A stretch of 64,000 nucleotides of DNA from Cedecea colo (GCF_011808225.1 NZ_SOYS01000001.1:903724-967723), one strand, 5' to 3'. Shown: positions 8,502-18,433, numbered from the stretch's first letter. Numbers and translations are program-made. The notes: a model not told the origin generated them from the letters alone.

Positions 8502-9605
8502 GCTGAGAAATCCTCAGTAATGGGCGGGTAAAAAAGACAGGCATAGCGTTTGTGATCTACTGATTGTGCTATCAATTCAATGAGATCACCTCTATGCCTG
8601 CTTACCGGGTACGTCAGAATCTCTTCCGCGATGCTTTATCTCCGTTTCACAAATACCGCCAAAATGCTTTGCTGAATGCCACCCTCGCCTTAATCAATGG
8701 CGCATCACTGACCTAACCCGTATCGGGCGTTATTTAACCGGTGCAGCCAGGGTCAAAAATAAAATCAAACGTATTGACCGTCTGCCGGGCAATGAATCAC
8801 TTCATAGTGATATTGCTCTGATTTTCACAGGCATTATCACTATGCTGACCTAAAAATTATCGCTGTGTTATTGCTGCTGACTGGAGTGGTTATCCGTCTC
8901 AGGAATAGTAGATGCTTCGCGCCAGCCTGCTTTGTGACGGGCGTTCCCAACTGGATTATCTCATCAGGAAAACAGCAGAACTCACCGATACAGAAGGCTT
9001 TTATGGATGCCCTTGCCGGGGCGGTGAACCCAAAGGTCAGGATCATCATCGTACCGATGCAGGCTTGCAGAACGTATGTTTTCGGCATATCAAATCGCCC
9101 GGATGGGATTTTATCGACCTTATCAGAGGCAATATCCGGATGCGCCTGAACAGCAAAGGCGAAGACTGCTTCAGGCGTCAGGCATTACAGGCCAGCAGCA
9201 AATCGGACTATCCAGGACCAGGCACGCTTGCGCGCAGCAGGTGCGCGGTATGACGGATTATTTTTACCGGGATGGGAAAAGTGAACGCTTCGGGTTCGGT
9301 CTGCGTACCGGTTACAGTCGTTCGCCGGGAAGAATGCTGGTCCTGAGCCTGCTGGCAACGCTGAATACATAGTGCTGTGGCTTATTGGTTATCACGCTGA
9401 AAATAAAGGCTTACCCCTGGATACCAGGCCAACGGCGTTAAATCACGGCGGATAATTTCATATCGGAGGTTAGCGGAGAATGGCCTGCGACATTCTCCGC
9501 TAATGTTAAAACGAAAGGTGCTGAGCACCATTCTTAACCACCTCGCCAGAACCTACCGAAATATGATGCTGGTTTATTAGCGCTGGTTTATGGGGACTCC
9601 TCAGC
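8502..9605 (+). mobile_element. Decayed IS10-like (IS4-family) insertion sequence in the adhE terminator
   Basis: The left end begins GCTGAGAAATCC and the right end finishes GGACTCCTCAGC. They are inverted to each other and resemble the IS10 terminal sequence CTGAGAGATCCCC. The element is about 1.1 kb, shorter than intact IS10 (1.3 kb), and its transposase is full of stops and frameshifts. Near-identical 9-base flanks (8493-8501 and 9605-9613) mark the target duplication. Outside them lie the two halves of a GC hairpin (AAAAAACCCGC left, GGCGGTTTTTTT right), so it jumped into the adhE terminator. E. coli K-12 has an IS4-like pseudogene (insZ) at the same adhE-tdk position, so the event may be ancestral. 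Confidence 0.75.
8594..9465 (+). pseudogene. IS10-type transposase pseudogene (insZ-like)
   Basis: Fragments in all three forward frames line up with the IS10 transposase from end to end. ATG at 8594 starts MPAYRVRQNLFRDALSP. Next, LTRIGRYLTGAARVKNKI and KRIDRLPGN correspond to the IS10 KRIDRLLGN region, and FGFGLRTGYSRSPGRMLV corresponds to the YGLGLRHSRTSSSERFDI region near the C-terminus, followed by VLWLIGYHAENKGLPL. There are many in-frame stops and probable deletions. No frame longer than about 110 codons survives, so it cannot make active transposase. Confidence 0.75.
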
Positions 9606-9613
9606 GCCTCGGC
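9605..9613. repeat. Right copy of target duplication flanking IS10-like relic
   Basis: CGCCTCGGC, one mismatch from CGCTTCGGC at 8493-8501. It continues into GGTTTTTTT, the lost downstream arm and T-run of the adhE terminator. Confidence 0.55.
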
Positions 9614-9696
9614 GGTTTTTTTATATCTTCAGAAAAATTTTGCTCAGACGGTCGTTAATATTCTGCTGCTTTTTTTGCAACTCTGCTGTCGCAAAG

Positions 9697-10302
9697 CTAA
9701 TCGTGCTGGATAGCCTGCAGAGAGCCTTTTTGCAGGGCCTCTTTATAATGCTTACGGCAAACCGAGACGTAACGCTCATTGCCGCCGATGACCACCTGCT
9801 CGCCCTGATTATAAGGCCTCCCTTCGCTGTCCAGACGTAAAACCATGCTGGCTTTACGGCCACAGAAGCAAATAGTCTTTAGCTCTACCAGTTTATCTGA
9901 CCATGCCAGCAAATATTGACTTCCGCTAAACAGCTCTCCGCGGAAATCAGTGCGCAGGCCGTAGCATAATACGGGAATATCTAATTCATCCACCACGTCT
10001 GATAAAGCATGCACCTGTTCACGCGTCAGGAACTGGCTCTCATCAACCAGAACGCAATGTACGGGCGCACCTTCGTGCTCATTACGGATTTCATCAAACA
10101 GCGACGTAGAGGGGTTATACAGTTTCGCAGGCGACGACAAGCCGATACGCGAACTTACCTTTCCTGAACCATACCGATTATCAATTTCTGCGGTATAGAC
10201 CAGTGTACGCATACCTCTTTCCTGATAATTCCAGGAAGACTGAAGTAACGCCGTGGATTTTCCGGCATTCATCGCCGAGTAGTAGAAATAGAGTTGCGCC
10301 AT
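9697..10302 (-). CDS. tdk: Thymidine kinase
   Basis: A cytoplasmic type II thymidine kinase of nucleotide salvage that converts thymidine to dTMP with ATP. It has 201 residues against 205 in E. coli; the C-terminus is slightly shorter. The P-loop is at residues about 9-16 (SAMNAGKST), the catalytic Glu lies in VLVDESQF at about 88, and zinc-binding Cys residues are seen in CFCGRKA and, further on, VCRKHYK. It lies between the IS relic and hns, as in E. coli apart from the relic's state, and is transcribed alone on the minus strand. Confidence 0.96.
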   Translation of the reverse strand: MAQLYFYYSAMNAGKSTALLQSSWNYQERGMRTLVYTAEIDNRYGSGKVSSRIGLSSPAKLYNPSTSLFDEIRNEHEGAPVHCVLVDESQFLTREQVHALSDVVDELDIPVLCYGLRTDFRGELFSGSQYLLAWSDKLVELKTICFCGRKASMVLRLDSEGRPYNQGEQVVIGGNERYVSVCRKHYKEALQKGSLQAIQHD

Positions 10303-10856
10303 TCGCAGATAACCTAAGTTAAAGTGTAAATATTGTTAACAAGGGGATTATACCATAAGCCGCAGCCCCGGCCTGTGCCACAGTGCGCTCTTTGAACGTT
10401 AGCTGTGCGAATGGTGATATATAAGCGATTTCTAAAGAACGCTGCATCATATAAGCCTGTTGGCTCTGCCGTAAAGCCCCTCTAACGCCCAGAGTTTTCA
10501 GCCTTTTTAATGCAGCCATGCAATTTAATACAACATTAATTAATATCACCTCATTAAGAATATTCAGCCATTAAAGCAATAATACCGAAGGCGGGTATTT
10601 AGCCATTGATGCTACATAACCGCAATTTTTCTAAGTTCACCCCCTGCCGTTGCTCCCGGAGCTGTTGTTGAAAAAGTGAGTTACACCTCTTTTTTTGTGG
10701 GTCACGTCAAGCCAAATTTAAGTTAGCGGAGTTTAATAAAAGCGGTAAATAACCTGAAATTTTGGCATCCTTACATTTCCCCCTATTGCAGAAGTTAATT
10801 TAAGGCACTATTATTACTCCAACAAGCCACCCTAATATAAGTTTGAGATTACTAAA
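10303..10856. other. Non-coding region between tdk and hns
   Basis: 554 bases separate the divergent tdk and hns starts. The region is A+T-rich, as expected for the autoregulated hns promoter, where H-NS and FIS bind in E. coli. A 76-codon open frame on the minus strand has no family resemblance and is not called. I see no RNA gene. Confidence 0.5.
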
Positions 10857-11267
10857 ATGAGCGAAGCACTTAAAATTCTGAACAACATCCGTACTCTTCG
10901 TGCACAGGCAAGAGAATGCACTCTCGAAACTCTGGAAGAAATGCTGGAGAAATTAGAAGTTGTAGTTAATGAACGCCGTGAAGAAGAAAATGCACAGGCT
11001 GCAGAAATTGAAGAGCGTACCCGTAAACTGCAACAATACCGTGAAATGCTGATTGCAGACGGTATCGATCCTAACGAATTGCTGAACAGTATGGCTGCTG
11101 TTAAATCAGCAGGCAAAGCTAAGCGTGCTGCACGTCCGGCTAAATATCAGTACATTGACGAAAACGGCGAAACCAAAACCTGGACTGGTCAGGGTCGTAC
11201 TCCTGCCGTAATCAAAAAAGCAATGGAAGATCAGGGCAAAAAACTGGAAGATTTCCTGATTGCCTGA
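10857..11267 (+). CDS. hns: Nucleoid-associated DNA-binding protein H-NS
   Basis: H-NS is a global silencer of A+T-rich and horizontally acquired DNA. The 136 residues compare with 137 in E. coli. The N-terminal coiled-coil oligomerisation region (about 1-83) is nearly unchanged ([19 protein letters not shown]), then come a basic linker ([10 protein letters not shown]) and the C-terminal DNA-binding domain with the minor-groove QGR motif in [12 protein letters not shown]. The tail reads DFLIA rather than the E. coli DFLIKQ. A GAG-rich ribosome site precedes the ATG and a strong terminator follows. Confidence 0.98.
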   Translation: MSEALKILNNIRTLRAQARECTLETLEEMLEKLEVVVNERREEENAQAAEIEERTRKLQQYREMLIADGIDPNELLNSMAAVKSAGKAKRAARPAKYQYIDENGETKTWTGQGRTPAVIKKAMEDQGKKLEDFLIA

Positions 11268-11295
11268 GCCTTATGCTTTAAGTGTGCTGCTTATT

Positions 11296-11321
11296 AAATC
11301 CCGCCCCGGCGGGATTTTTTT
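11296..11321 (+). terminator. hns rho-independent terminator
   Basis: The hairpin AATCCCGCC-CC-GGCGGGATT is followed by a run of T, 29 bases after the hns stop. It also separates hns from the convergent epimerase gene. Confidence 0.85.
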
Positions 11322-11364
11322 ATGCCTGCAATAAAAAAGGAAGCCGCCGCTTCCTTTTTCCTGA

Positions 11365-12375
11365 TTAGCTTACTTTGTAGAATGTTTTATACCATTCAAC
11401 AAAACGCGCTACGCCGTCTGCGACAGAGGTTTCCGGCTTAAAGTCTATGGCATCATATAACGCGCTCGTATCGGCGCTCGTTTCCAGCACGTCACCCGGC
11501 TGCATCGGCATCATATTCTTCTGCGCAACCTTGCCCAGCGCGGTTTCAAGCGCGGTAATATAATCCATCAGCGTCACCGGATCGCTATTACCAATGTTAT
11601 ATACGCGATAAGGTGCAGAACTGGTTGCCGGCGAGCCTTGTTCAACCGTCCATGAAGCATCGGTTTGCGGAACGATATCCTGCAAACGCACGATCGCTTC
11701 GGCAATATCATCAATGTAAGTAAAGTCACGGCGCATTTGCCCGTGGTTGTATACATCAATACTATTACCCTCAACGATTGCGCGGGTGAATTTAAATAAC
11801 GCCATATCCGGACGACCCCACGGGCCATAAACGGTGAAAAAGCGCAGCCCCGTTGTCGGTAAGCCATATAAATGTGAATAGGTGTGCGACATCAATTCGT
11901 TGGCTTTTTTGGTCGCGGCATATAAAGAGACCGGATGATCGACGGAATCATCGGTTGAGAATGGCAGCTTACGATTTAACCCATACACGGAACTGGATGA
12001 GGCATACAGCAAATGCCCCACTTTATTATGGCGACAACCTTCCAGCACATTCAGATGCCCGGTTAGGTTTGAATCGGCATAAGCATGAGGGTTATCGATT
12101 GAATAACGTACACCCGCCTGCGCGGCCAGATGAATGACGCGATCGAACTGCTGGATAGCAAATAGCTGCTCCATCGCGCTGCGGTCGGCAAGATCAATTT
12201 TTTCGAACTGAAAACGGGAATGGGGTTTAAGTAAATCAAGACGGGCGAGCTTGAGGTTAACATCATAATAGTCATTCAGGTTATCAATACCGATAACCTG
12301 GTGACCGGCAGCAAGCAGACGCTCGCTAACATGAAATCCAATAAAGCCTGCTGCGCCGGTAACCAGAAATTTCAT
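11365..12375 (-). CDS. NAD-dependent epimerase, probably UDP-glucuronate 4-epimerase
   Basis: A short-chain-dehydrogenase-fold nucleotide-sugar epimerase of 336 residues. The NAD-binding GAAGFIGFHV motif is at residues 7-16. The catalytic Ser/Tyr/Lys triad is seen as ASSSSVYG followed by YAATKK (YxxxK). YGPWGRPDMA is the signature of the UDP-GlcA 4-epimerase subfamily (Klebsiella Gla/Uge type). It would convert UDP-glucuronate to UDP-galacturonate for capsule, LPS core or exopolysaccharide. It lies 14 bases after ugd and is very probably co-transcribed with ugd and galU. E. coli K-12 has no gene here. Substrate assignment is from motif and context. Confidence 0.85.
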   Translation of the reverse strand: MKFLVTGAAGFIGFHVSERLLAAGHQVIGIDNLNDYYDVNLKLARLDLLKPHSRFQFEKIDLADRSAMEQLFAIQQFDRVIHLAAQAGVRYSIDNPHAYADSNLTGHLNVLEGCRHNKVGHLLYASSSSVYGLNRKLPFSTDDSVDHPVSLYAATKKANELMSHTYSHLYGLPTTGLRFFTVYGPWGRPDMALFKFTRAIVEGNSIDVYNHGQMRRDFTYIDDIAEAIVRLQDIVPQTDASWTVEQGSPATSSAPYRVYNIGNSDPVTLMDYITALETALGKVAQKNMMPMQPGDVLETSADTSALYDAIDFKPETSVADGVARFVEWYKTFYKVS

Positions 12376-12389
12376 ACAACCCTCATTTA

Positions 12390-13730
12390 TTATGCAATAT
12401 TGATAGATGCTCCGCGGCCAATTGCGTAATAAACAAAACCGCGTTTGCTGAGTCTTTCAGGATCATACAGGTTACGGCCGTCAAAGATAACGGGTTGCTT
12501 CAGGGATTTCTTGATGGCATCAAAATCCGGCACACGGAAGCTTTGCCATTCGGTACAAATAACCAGCGCATCCGCGTCCTGAAGCGCAGCTTCTTTCGTG
12601 CCCATTAGCTTCAGATCGCTACGGTGGCCGTAGATGCGCTGGGTTTCATCCATAGCTTCTGGATCATACGCCTGCACCTGCGCCCCGCGTTCCCACAGCG
12701 CTTCCATCAGGACGCGGCTGGAGGCCTCACGCATATCATCGGTATTAGGTTTGAAAGAAAGCCCCCACAGCGCGAAGGTTTTGCCCTTCAGGTCTTCACC
12801 AAAATGACGATGAATAAATTCAGGAAGCTTCATCTTTTGCGCATGGTTAACCTGCTCAACCGCCTGCAGCAGGCGTGGCTGGTAGCCAATTTGTTCGGCG
12901 GTACGAATCAGCGCCTGCACGTCTTTCGGGAAGCAAGAACCGCCGTAACCGCAGCCAGGATAGATAAAGTGATAGCCAATACGCGGATCGGAACCAATGC
13001 CCTGACGCACTTTTTCAACGTCGGCGCCTAACCGTTCCGCCAGGTTTGAAATCTCGTTCATAAAGCTGATTTTGGTCGCCAGCATACAGTTAGCGGCATA
13101 CTTGGTCAGCTCGGCGCTGCGGATATCCATCAGGATCATACGATCGTGGTTGCGGTTAAACGGCTCGTAGAGTTCACGCAGCAGGTCCACCACATCTTCG
13201 TTATCCGTACCAATGACGATACGTTCAGGACGCATACAGTCAGAAACTGCGGCGCCCTCTTTAAGAAATTCAGGGTTTGAGACGACGTCAAACGGGATAG
13301 TTTCGCCGCGCTCTTTAAGCGTTTGCTCCATTACGCTGCGAACTTTATCCGCCGTGCCCACGGGAACAGTAGATTTATCCAGCACCACTTTATGAGAAGT
13401 CATGTACTGCGCGATGGTGCGGGCGACTGCGGCCACGTATTTCAGATCCGCAGAGCCGTCTTCGTCTGGCGGTGTCCCCACGGCGATAAACTGCATCTCG
13501 CCATGATGCACGCCCATTTCAGCGTCGGTGCTGAATGAGAGACGGCCTTCTTCGTAGTTTTTCTTCACCAGCGGCGTCAGACCCGGCTCAAAGATCGGGA
13601 TCTCGCCGTTTTTCAGGTTTTCTACTTTCTTTACATCGACATCGATACACATAACTTCATGGCCGACTTCTGCAAGCACTGCGGCCTGGACAAGCCCAAC
13701 GTAGCCGATACCAAATACGGTAACTTTCAT
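12390..13730 (-). CDS. ugd: UDP-glucose 6-dehydrogenase
   Basis: This enzyme oxidises UDP-glucose twice with NAD+ to UDP-glucuronate. Its 446 residues place it in the longer class (TuaD/AglM-like) rather than the 388-residue E. coli Ugd. The N-terminal Rossmann motif is [20 protein letters not shown], the catalytic Cys is in the [12 protein letters not shown] loop at about residue 260, and the C-terminal UDP-binding domain has the FDGRNLYDP block. It lies between galU (24-bp gap) and the epimerase gene (14-bp gap). A second, E. coli-type ugd may exist elsewhere. It is inserted relative to the K-12 galU-hns order. Confidence 0.93.
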   Translation of the reverse strand: MKVTVFGIGYVGLVQAAVLAEVGHEVMCIDVDVKKVENLKNGEIPIFEPGLTPLVKKNYEEGRLSFSTDAEMGVHHGEMQFIAVGTPPDEDGSADLKYVAAVARTIAQYMTSHKVVLDKSTVPVGTADKVRSVMEQTLKERGETIPFDVVSNPEFLKEGAAVSDCMRPERIVIGTDNEDVVDLLRELYEPFNRNHDRMILMDIRSAELTKYAANCMLATKISFMNEISNLAERLGADVEKVRQGIGSDPRIGYHFIYPGCGYGGSCFPKDVQALIRTAEQIGYQPRLLQAVEQVNHAQKMKLPEFIHRHFGEDLKGKTFALWGLSFKPNTDDMREASSRVLMEALWERGAQVQAYDPEAMDETQRIYGHRSDLKLMGTKEAALQDADALVICTEWQSFRVPDFDAIKKSLKQPVIFDGRNLYDPERLSKRGFVYYAIGRGASINIA

Positions 13731-13754
13731 CTTTCTATCCTGCGTTGAATTGAA

Positions 13755-14663
13755 TTACTTCTTCGTGCCAACGGTCTCTTCAAGCCAGGCTTTGAAATCT
13801 TCGCCGAGGGTCTGGTGACGGATGCCGTATTCCACAAACGCCTGCATGTAGCCCAGTTTGTTACCGCAGTCATGGCTCACGCCTTTCATGTGGTAGGCTT
13901 CAACGGTCTGTTTTTCCATCAGCATAGCGATAGAGTCGGTCAGCTGAATTTCGTCGCCCGCGCCCGGAGGCGTTTTGGACAGCAGCGGCCAGATGTCGGC
14001 GTTCAGGACATAGCGCCCGACCACGGCAAGATTCGATGGGGCAACGCTGGCTTTAGGTTTCTCAACGATACCGACCATCGGCACGCTGTCGCCTTCGTTT
14101 AGCTCAACGCCTTTACAGTCAACTACGCCATAGGCGGTAACATCTTCTACAGGCTCAACCATAATCTGGCTGTAACCGGTAGCATCAAAACGTTTAATCA
14201 TCTCTGCCAGGTTATCCTGGGAAAGATCGGATTCAAATTCGTCGAGGATAACGTCCGGCAGAATAACCGCTACGGGCTCGTCGCCGACCACGGGATGAGC
14301 ACACAACACCGCATGGCCCAGGCCTTTGGCCAGCCCCTGACGGACCTGCATAATAGTGACGTGCGGCGGGCAAATCGCCTGAACTTCATCCAGTAGCTGA
14401 CGCTTCACGCGTTTTTCCAGCATGGCTTCCAGCTCGAAGCTGGTATCGAAGTGGTTTTCGATGGAATTTTTCGAAGAGTGCGTCACCAGAACAATTTCAG
14501 TAATTCCCGCCGCAATACATTCGTTCACGACATACTGAATTAATGGTTTATCTACCAGCGGCAGCATCTCTTTCGGTATTGCCTTAGTAGCTGGCAACAT
14601 ACGCGTTCCCAATCCCGCAACAGGGATTACTGCTTTTCTAACTTTAGAATTAATGGCAGCCAT
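13755..14663 (-). CDS. galU: UTP-glucose-1-phosphate uridylyltransferase
   Basis: GalU makes UDP-glucose from glucose-1-phosphate and UTP, feeding LPS core, trehalose, osmoregulated glucans and, here, UDP-uronic acids. The frame runs to 14687, but ATG at 14663 ([17 protein letters not shown]) yields 302 residues, the E. coli length, and has AGGAGGT upstream. The nucleotidyltransferase signature [18 protein letters not shown] is at about residues 16-33. It is the first gene of an apparent galU-ugd-epimerase operon on the minus strand. Confidence 0.97.
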   Translation of the reverse strand: MAAINSKVRKAVIPVAGLGTRMLPATKAIPKEMLPLVDKPLIQYVVNECIAAGITEIVLVTHSSKNSIENHFDTSFELEAMLEKRVKRQLLDEVQAICPPHVTIMQVRQGLAKGLGHAVLCAHPVVGDEPVAVILPDVILDEFESDLSQDNLAEMIKRFDATGYSQIMVEPVEDVTAYGVVDCKGVELNEGDSVPMVGIVEKPKASVAPSNLAVVGRYVLNADIWPLLSKTPPGAGDEIQLTDSIAMLMEKQTVEAYHMKGVSHDCGNKLGYMQAFVEYGIRHQTLGEDFKAWLEETVGTKK

Positions 14664-14755
14664 TGAAAAACCTCCTGGACTGGTCAAGTGGTAAACTTGT
14701 TCGTCAATTTAAAAACGCGTTCGAGTATATCAGCTTAAAATCTAAATCTGCCGCT

Positions 14756-14780
14756 GATTACCCGCCGCGCGGGTAATTTA
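14756..14780. terminator. Possible hairpin between rssB and galU
   Basis: ATTACCCGC and GCGGGTAAT form a stem around a CGC centre in the 201-base rssB-galU gap. There is no strong T-run on either strand, so terminator function is doubtful; it may be a weak end for rssAB or a spacer structure. Confidence 0.3.
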
Positions 14781-14864
14781 AGACTAATACGAATCGGTAT
14801 GATGCGATATTATCACCAGCCCAGACGGGGGAGAAAAACTAAATGTAATCAGTGGCTCAGGTGC

Positions 14865-15878
14865 TCATTCCGCAGACAACATTAAGCGTAAACGACCGCC
14901 TGCACCCCATACCTGACACTGCCAGGCATCACAACTCTGGCTGATTTGATTCAGATAAGTATTACCCAAAGTTCCTAATGGCACACCATTACTGACCTGA
15001 ATTTGATGCTCGCCGGTATTTAAGGTTGCATTAAGACCGGCGGAAACCAGAATGAGGTTTTTTAATGCGCTGTGATAATAGCCAACGATGAGCGGAAATT
15101 GTCCGGTCAGATTTGCCTGACGCAATAACTGGTTCACCTGTTTAAGCAAATTACCTAATTCCGGCAAGCGTTGGCGCTGATGGGAAAGCTGTTCCTGAAG
15201 CAGACCGTTAAAGAGCGCACGCAGCAATAATGCGGCCAGCACGCCGTTATCTCCGGCACGCGTGACGTCCAGACAATAAAACGCGAGATCGTTTTCAGAG
15301 AGCGGTGCGATATCAAGCACAAGGCCTGGCTCATCGGCGGCGACAAGCTGACGGTAGTTAACCCGGCAATGGGACATGACCTGCTGAACCGGCGGCTGCA
15401 ATTCCTGAAGCAGTTTTGCGGCGGCCTGTGGGTCACTCACCAACGCATCCCAGTCCTGGAAGAGACGCTCTTCTTCTTCGACACGAGAGTTAAACATTGT
15501 TGGATAGAGGCAGGCGAAGACGGTTTCACGCAGGCGATTGAGGTCTTTTATCGGTTTTAGCAGCACGTCCTGCACGCCCAGGCGCAGCGCTTTAGCGATA
15601 TCCGACATATTTTCCGTCGCGGAAATCACCAGGATAGGAAGCTGATTGCCTTCGTTACGAATATGCTCAACCAGTTTCAACCCGTTCATGCGCGGCATAG
15701 CCAGATCGCAGATCAGCAGATCGGGCGACACGCCCAGCATTTTTTCCAGCGCATCAATACCGTCCCGCGCTAAAGAGGTGACGGCACCAAGCGAGGAGAG
15801 ATAGCTATCCAAAAGGGAGCGGAAAACGGGCTCATCTTCAACGATGAGAATCTGTTTCCCCGCAAGTGGCTGTGTCAT
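14865..15878 (-). CDS. rssB: RssB, adaptor that targets sigma S to ClpXP
   Basis: A response-regulator-type adaptor that binds RpoS (sigma S) and delivers it to ClpXP protease during growth. The 337 residues equal E. coli. The receiver domain (about 1-125) has the phospho-acceptor Asp in LLICDLAMP (about residue 58) and the conserved Lys in LLKPIKD. A linker helix follows, and then a degenerate PP2C-like C-terminal domain (about 150-337). It is transcribed in the same direction as rssA with a 93-base gap that probably holds its own promoter. Confidence 0.97.
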   Translation of the reverse strand: MTQPLAGKQILIVEDEPVFRSLLDSYLSSLGAVTSLARDGIDALEKMLGVSPDLLICDLAMPRMNGLKLVEHIRNEGNQLPILVISATENMSDIAKALRLGVQDVLLKPIKDLNRLRETVFACLYPTMFNSRVEEEERLFQDWDALVSDPQAAAKLLQELQPPVQQVMSHCRVNYRQLVAADEPGLVLDIAPLSENDLAFYCLDVTRAGDNGVLAALLLRALFNGLLQEQLSHQRQRLPELGNLLKQVNQLLRQANLTGQFPLIVGYYHSALKNLILVSAGLNATLNTGEHQIQVSNGVPLGTLGNTYLNQISQSCDAWQCQVWGAGGRLRLMLSAE

Positions 15879-15971
15879 GCTCTCTCCTCTGCCTGATAAT
15901 CAATAAATAGTGGCATGGTATGGCTCTGAGCGCCCGTCAGAATTACCTGAAGATGTATAAAATCCCAACGT

Positions 15972-16880
15972 TCAGTCATGGGTACGAACCAGCGGCAACA
16001 GTTCATCCATCTTTTTTTCTACCGCCTGAGACCCGGCAGTGATGGCTTCCGCTGCACGATGGAAATCCAGCGTAGAGATTTGCGGGCAGAACGGCTGCAG
16101 TAAAATATCCGGCGGATCGCCCGCCATGCGGTTACGTTTCAGACGGTTTTCCAGCACCTGAATCGAGGTGGTCATGATTTCCATTGCCGTCGGCGACGTG
16201 AAGGCTCGCCGGGTTTTCATTTTTCCCAGTTGCTCACGCAGACGACCGTGCCAGGTGGTGGATTGCCCAACGTCTTCTTTTATCGACCCGCTTACATTTA
16301 TGGACAGTAAATCCTGTTGCATCAGATGGGCGTCATGCTGCAAATCTACAGCGATAACGATATCCGCGCCAAGCGCACGCGTTAGCGAGACAGGAACTGG
16401 ATTCACCACCGCGCCATCCACCAGCCAGTAGCCGTTATAGCTCACCGGTGAAAGAAGGCCCGGCATACTGCACGAGGCGCGTACAGCCTGATGCAGATCG
16501 CCGTCGGTAAACCAAAGTTCACGACCGGTACTCAGATTACACGCCACGGATCCAAAGCGCAGATGGCAACCTTCGATTGATTCTTCGGGGATAATTTTGC
16601 GAACGTTGTTAAAAACTCTTTCGCCGCGCAGTAAACCTCCGCGACGCCAGGAAAGGTCCATCAGACGTAAAACGTCCCAATAGCCAAACGATCTTACCCA
16701 ATGTTCCATGACGGATAACCGATCGCAGGCGTAAGCAGCGCCAACCAGCGCCCCTACCGAACAACCCGCAACGATATCAATCTGTATACCTGCCCGCTTT
16801 AACGCATTGATCACGCCAATATGTGCCCAACCTTTTGCTGCTCCCGACCCTAACGCCAGGCCGATTTTTACCTGTCTCAT
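15972..16880 (-). CDS. rssA: Patatin-like phospholipase family protein RssA
   Basis: A patatin-fold serine hydrolase of unknown substrate; despite its name it is not required for sigma S turnover. The frame opens at 16931, but ATG at 16880 (MRQVKIGLALGSGAAKGWAH) gives 302 residues against 301 in E. coli and is preceded by GAGG. The oxyanion-hole GSGAAKG, nucleophile elbow GCSVG (GxSxG) at about residue 42 and catalytic Asp in VDGAVVNP at about 155 are all present. It lies upstream of rssB and diverges from ychJ. Confidence 0.95.
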   Translation of the reverse strand: MRQVKIGLALGSGAAKGWAHIGVINALKRAGIQIDIVAGCSVGALVGAAYACDRLSVMEHWVRSFGYWDVLRLMDLSWRRGGLLRGERVFNNVRKIIPEESIEGCHLRFGSVACNLSTGRELWFTDGDLHQAVRASCSMPGLLSPVSYNGYWLVDGAVVNPVPVSLTRALGADIVIAVDLQHDAHLMQQDLLSINVSGSIKEDVGQSTTWHGRLREQLGKMKTRRAFTSPTAMEIMTTSIQVLENRLKRNRMAGDPPDILLQPFCPQISTLDFHRAAEAITAGSQAVEKKMDELLPLVRTHD

Positions 16881-16991
16881 TCCGCCTCGGTCAATCTCTT
16901 CAGGATTTGCATCCCGTGGCGCCTTCGCCAATGCTCAGTTAACATAGCGCTGCCTGGCGTCATCACGCCGATTACTTTTTAAGGAGTTACT

Positions 16992-17450
16992 GTGGCGCAA
17001 CTTTGTCCCTGTGGCAGCGGTTTGGAGTATAGCCTATGTTGCCAGCCTTACCTACGCGGCGACAGCCTGCCTATGACACCGGCACAGCTTATGCGTTCAC
17101 GCTATTGTGCATATGTGATGCAGGACGCGGAATATCTGCTTGCAACATGGCATCCGGAAGCGCGCCATGAAACGCTACGAGCTGATATTTCTGCCAGTTT
17201 TACCGGCACGCAGTGGCTCGGTTTAACCATCTTTGAAGAGGCTAATGGCCTGAGCAGTAACGAAGGATATGTTAGTTTTGTAGCGCGTTTTGCAGATCAA
17301 GGCCGTGAAAGCGCCGTTATCGAACGTTCCCGTTTTTTAAAAGAATCTGGTCGGTGGTATTATATCGACGGTACGCGCCCTCAGTTGGGTCGTAACGACC
17401 CTTGCCCATGCGGCTCGGGGAAAAAATTTAAAAAATGTTGTGGGCGGTAA
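16992..17450 (+). CDS. ychJ: YchJ, UPF0225 SEC-C motif protein
   Basis: A conserved 152-residue protein of unknown function. Two SEC-C zinc-binding motifs bracket it: [13 protein letters not shown] at residues 5-17 and [13 protein letters not shown] at the extreme C-terminus. The segment between them has the NTF2-like fold typical of the family. SEC-C motifs bind zinc and, in SecA, contact SecB and ribosomes. AAGGAG precedes the start codon, a GTG at 16992 (GTGGCGCAA). It lies between divergent rssA and purU. Confidence 0.94.
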   Translation: MAQLCPCGSGLEYSLCCQPYLRGDSLPMTPAQLMRSRYCAYVMQDAEYLLATWHPEARHETLRADISASFTGTQWLGLTIFEEANGLSSNEGYVSFVARFADQGRESAVIERSRFLKESGRWYYIDGTRPQLGRNDPCPCGSGKKFKKCCGR

Positions 17451-17510
17451 GCTTCCGGGCCGTAACCACACTCTTATTTAGCAAACACCGTTCACAGGAT
17501 TTACCAAGCG

Positions 17511-18353
17511 ATGCAAGCACTGCAACGAAAAGTACTTCGCACTATCTGCCCTGACGCAAAGGGTCTGATCGCCAAAATCACCAACATCTGTTACAAGCAC
17601 GAATTAAATATCGTGCAAAACAACGAGTTCGTCGATCACCGCACCGGCCGCTTTTTCATGCGCACCGAACTTGAAGGGATCTTTAACGACACCACCCTGC
17701 TTGCCGACCTGGACGGAGCGTTGCCCGAAGGCTCCGTGCGCGAACTGACGCCAGCAGGTCATCGCCGCATCGTTATTCTGGTTACCAAAGAAGCCCACTG
17801 TCTGGGCGATCTGCTGATGAAAGCCACCTACGGCGGTCTGGACGTTGAAATAGCTGCCGTTATCGGCAATCACGACACGTTACGCACGCTGGTAGAACGC
17901 TTCGATATCCCCTTCCAGCTTGTCAGTCATGAAGGCATGACTCGCGAGGAACACGATACGCAGATGGCAGACGCCATTGCCGCTTACGAACCAGACTATG
18001 TAGTACTGGCGAAATACATGCGCGTGCTTACCCCTTCGTTCGTGTCACGCTTCCCGAATCAGATAATCAATATTCACCACTCGTTCCTGCCGGCATTTAT
18101 CGGCGCACGCCCTTATCACCAGGCGTATGAGCGCGGCGTGAAGATTATCGGTGCCACTGCGCACTACGTGAATGACAATCTGGATGAAGGCCCGATCATC
18201 ATGCAGGACGTGATTCACGTGGATCACACCTATACCGCAGAAGATATGATGCGCGCAGGCCGCGACGTGGAAAAAAATGTTCTGAGCCGTGCCCTGTATC
18301 AGGTGCTGGCCCAGCGCGTGTTTGTTTACGGCAACCGCACTATTATTTTGTAA
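17511..18353 (+). CDS. purU: Formyltetrahydrofolate deformylase
   Basis: PurU hydrolyses 10-formyl-tetrahydrofolate to formate and THF, balancing one-carbon pools and supplying formate to PurT in purine synthesis. The 280 residues match E. coli. The N-terminal ACT regulatory domain (about 8-85) begins LRTICPDAKGLIAKIT. The formyltransferase domain (about 88-280) contains the family signature around INIHHSFLPAFIGARPYHQA and the catalytic Asp in DNLDEGPIIMQD. It is followed by a hairpin and the tyrosine tRNA operon, the same order as in E. coli. Confidence 0.97.
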   Translation: MQALQRKVLRTICPDAKGLIAKITNICYKHELNIVQNNEFVDHRTGRFFMRTELEGIFNDTTLLADLDGALPEGSVRELTPAGHRRIVILVTKEAHCLGDLLMKATYGGLDVEIAAVIGNHDTLRTLVERFDIPFQLVSHEGMTREEHDTQMADAIAAYEPDYVVLAKYMRVLTPSFVSRFPNQIINIHHSFLPAFIGARPYHQAYERGVKIIGATAHYVNDNLDEGPIIMQDVIHVDHTYTAEDMMRAGRDVEKNVLSRALYQVLAQRVFVYGNRTIIL

Positions 18354-18363
18354 TTACCCGCGG

Positions 18364-18420
18364 ATGAATCGTTTAGCTTTACAACGTTACGCGTAAAAAA
18401 ACGGCAAACGATTCATTTTC
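18364..18420 (+). terminator. Putative purU terminator hairpin
   Basis: ATGAATCGTTT (18364-18374) is repeated inverted as AAACGATTCAT (18406-18416) and followed by TTTTC. The loop is 31 bases long, so this is a weaker candidate than the others in the window. Confidence 0.45.
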
Positions 18421-18433
18421 TTACAGCGAAAGC

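Noticed and set aside
8865..9372. Forward frames of about 100 codons between adhE and tdk as new small genes
   Set aside because: Pieces of them align in order with an IS10-type transposase across stops and frame changes, so they are transposase debris.
10319..10549. 76-codon minus-strand frame between tdk and hns
   Set aside because: No recognised domain, no good ribosome site, and it lies in the A+T-rich hns control region.
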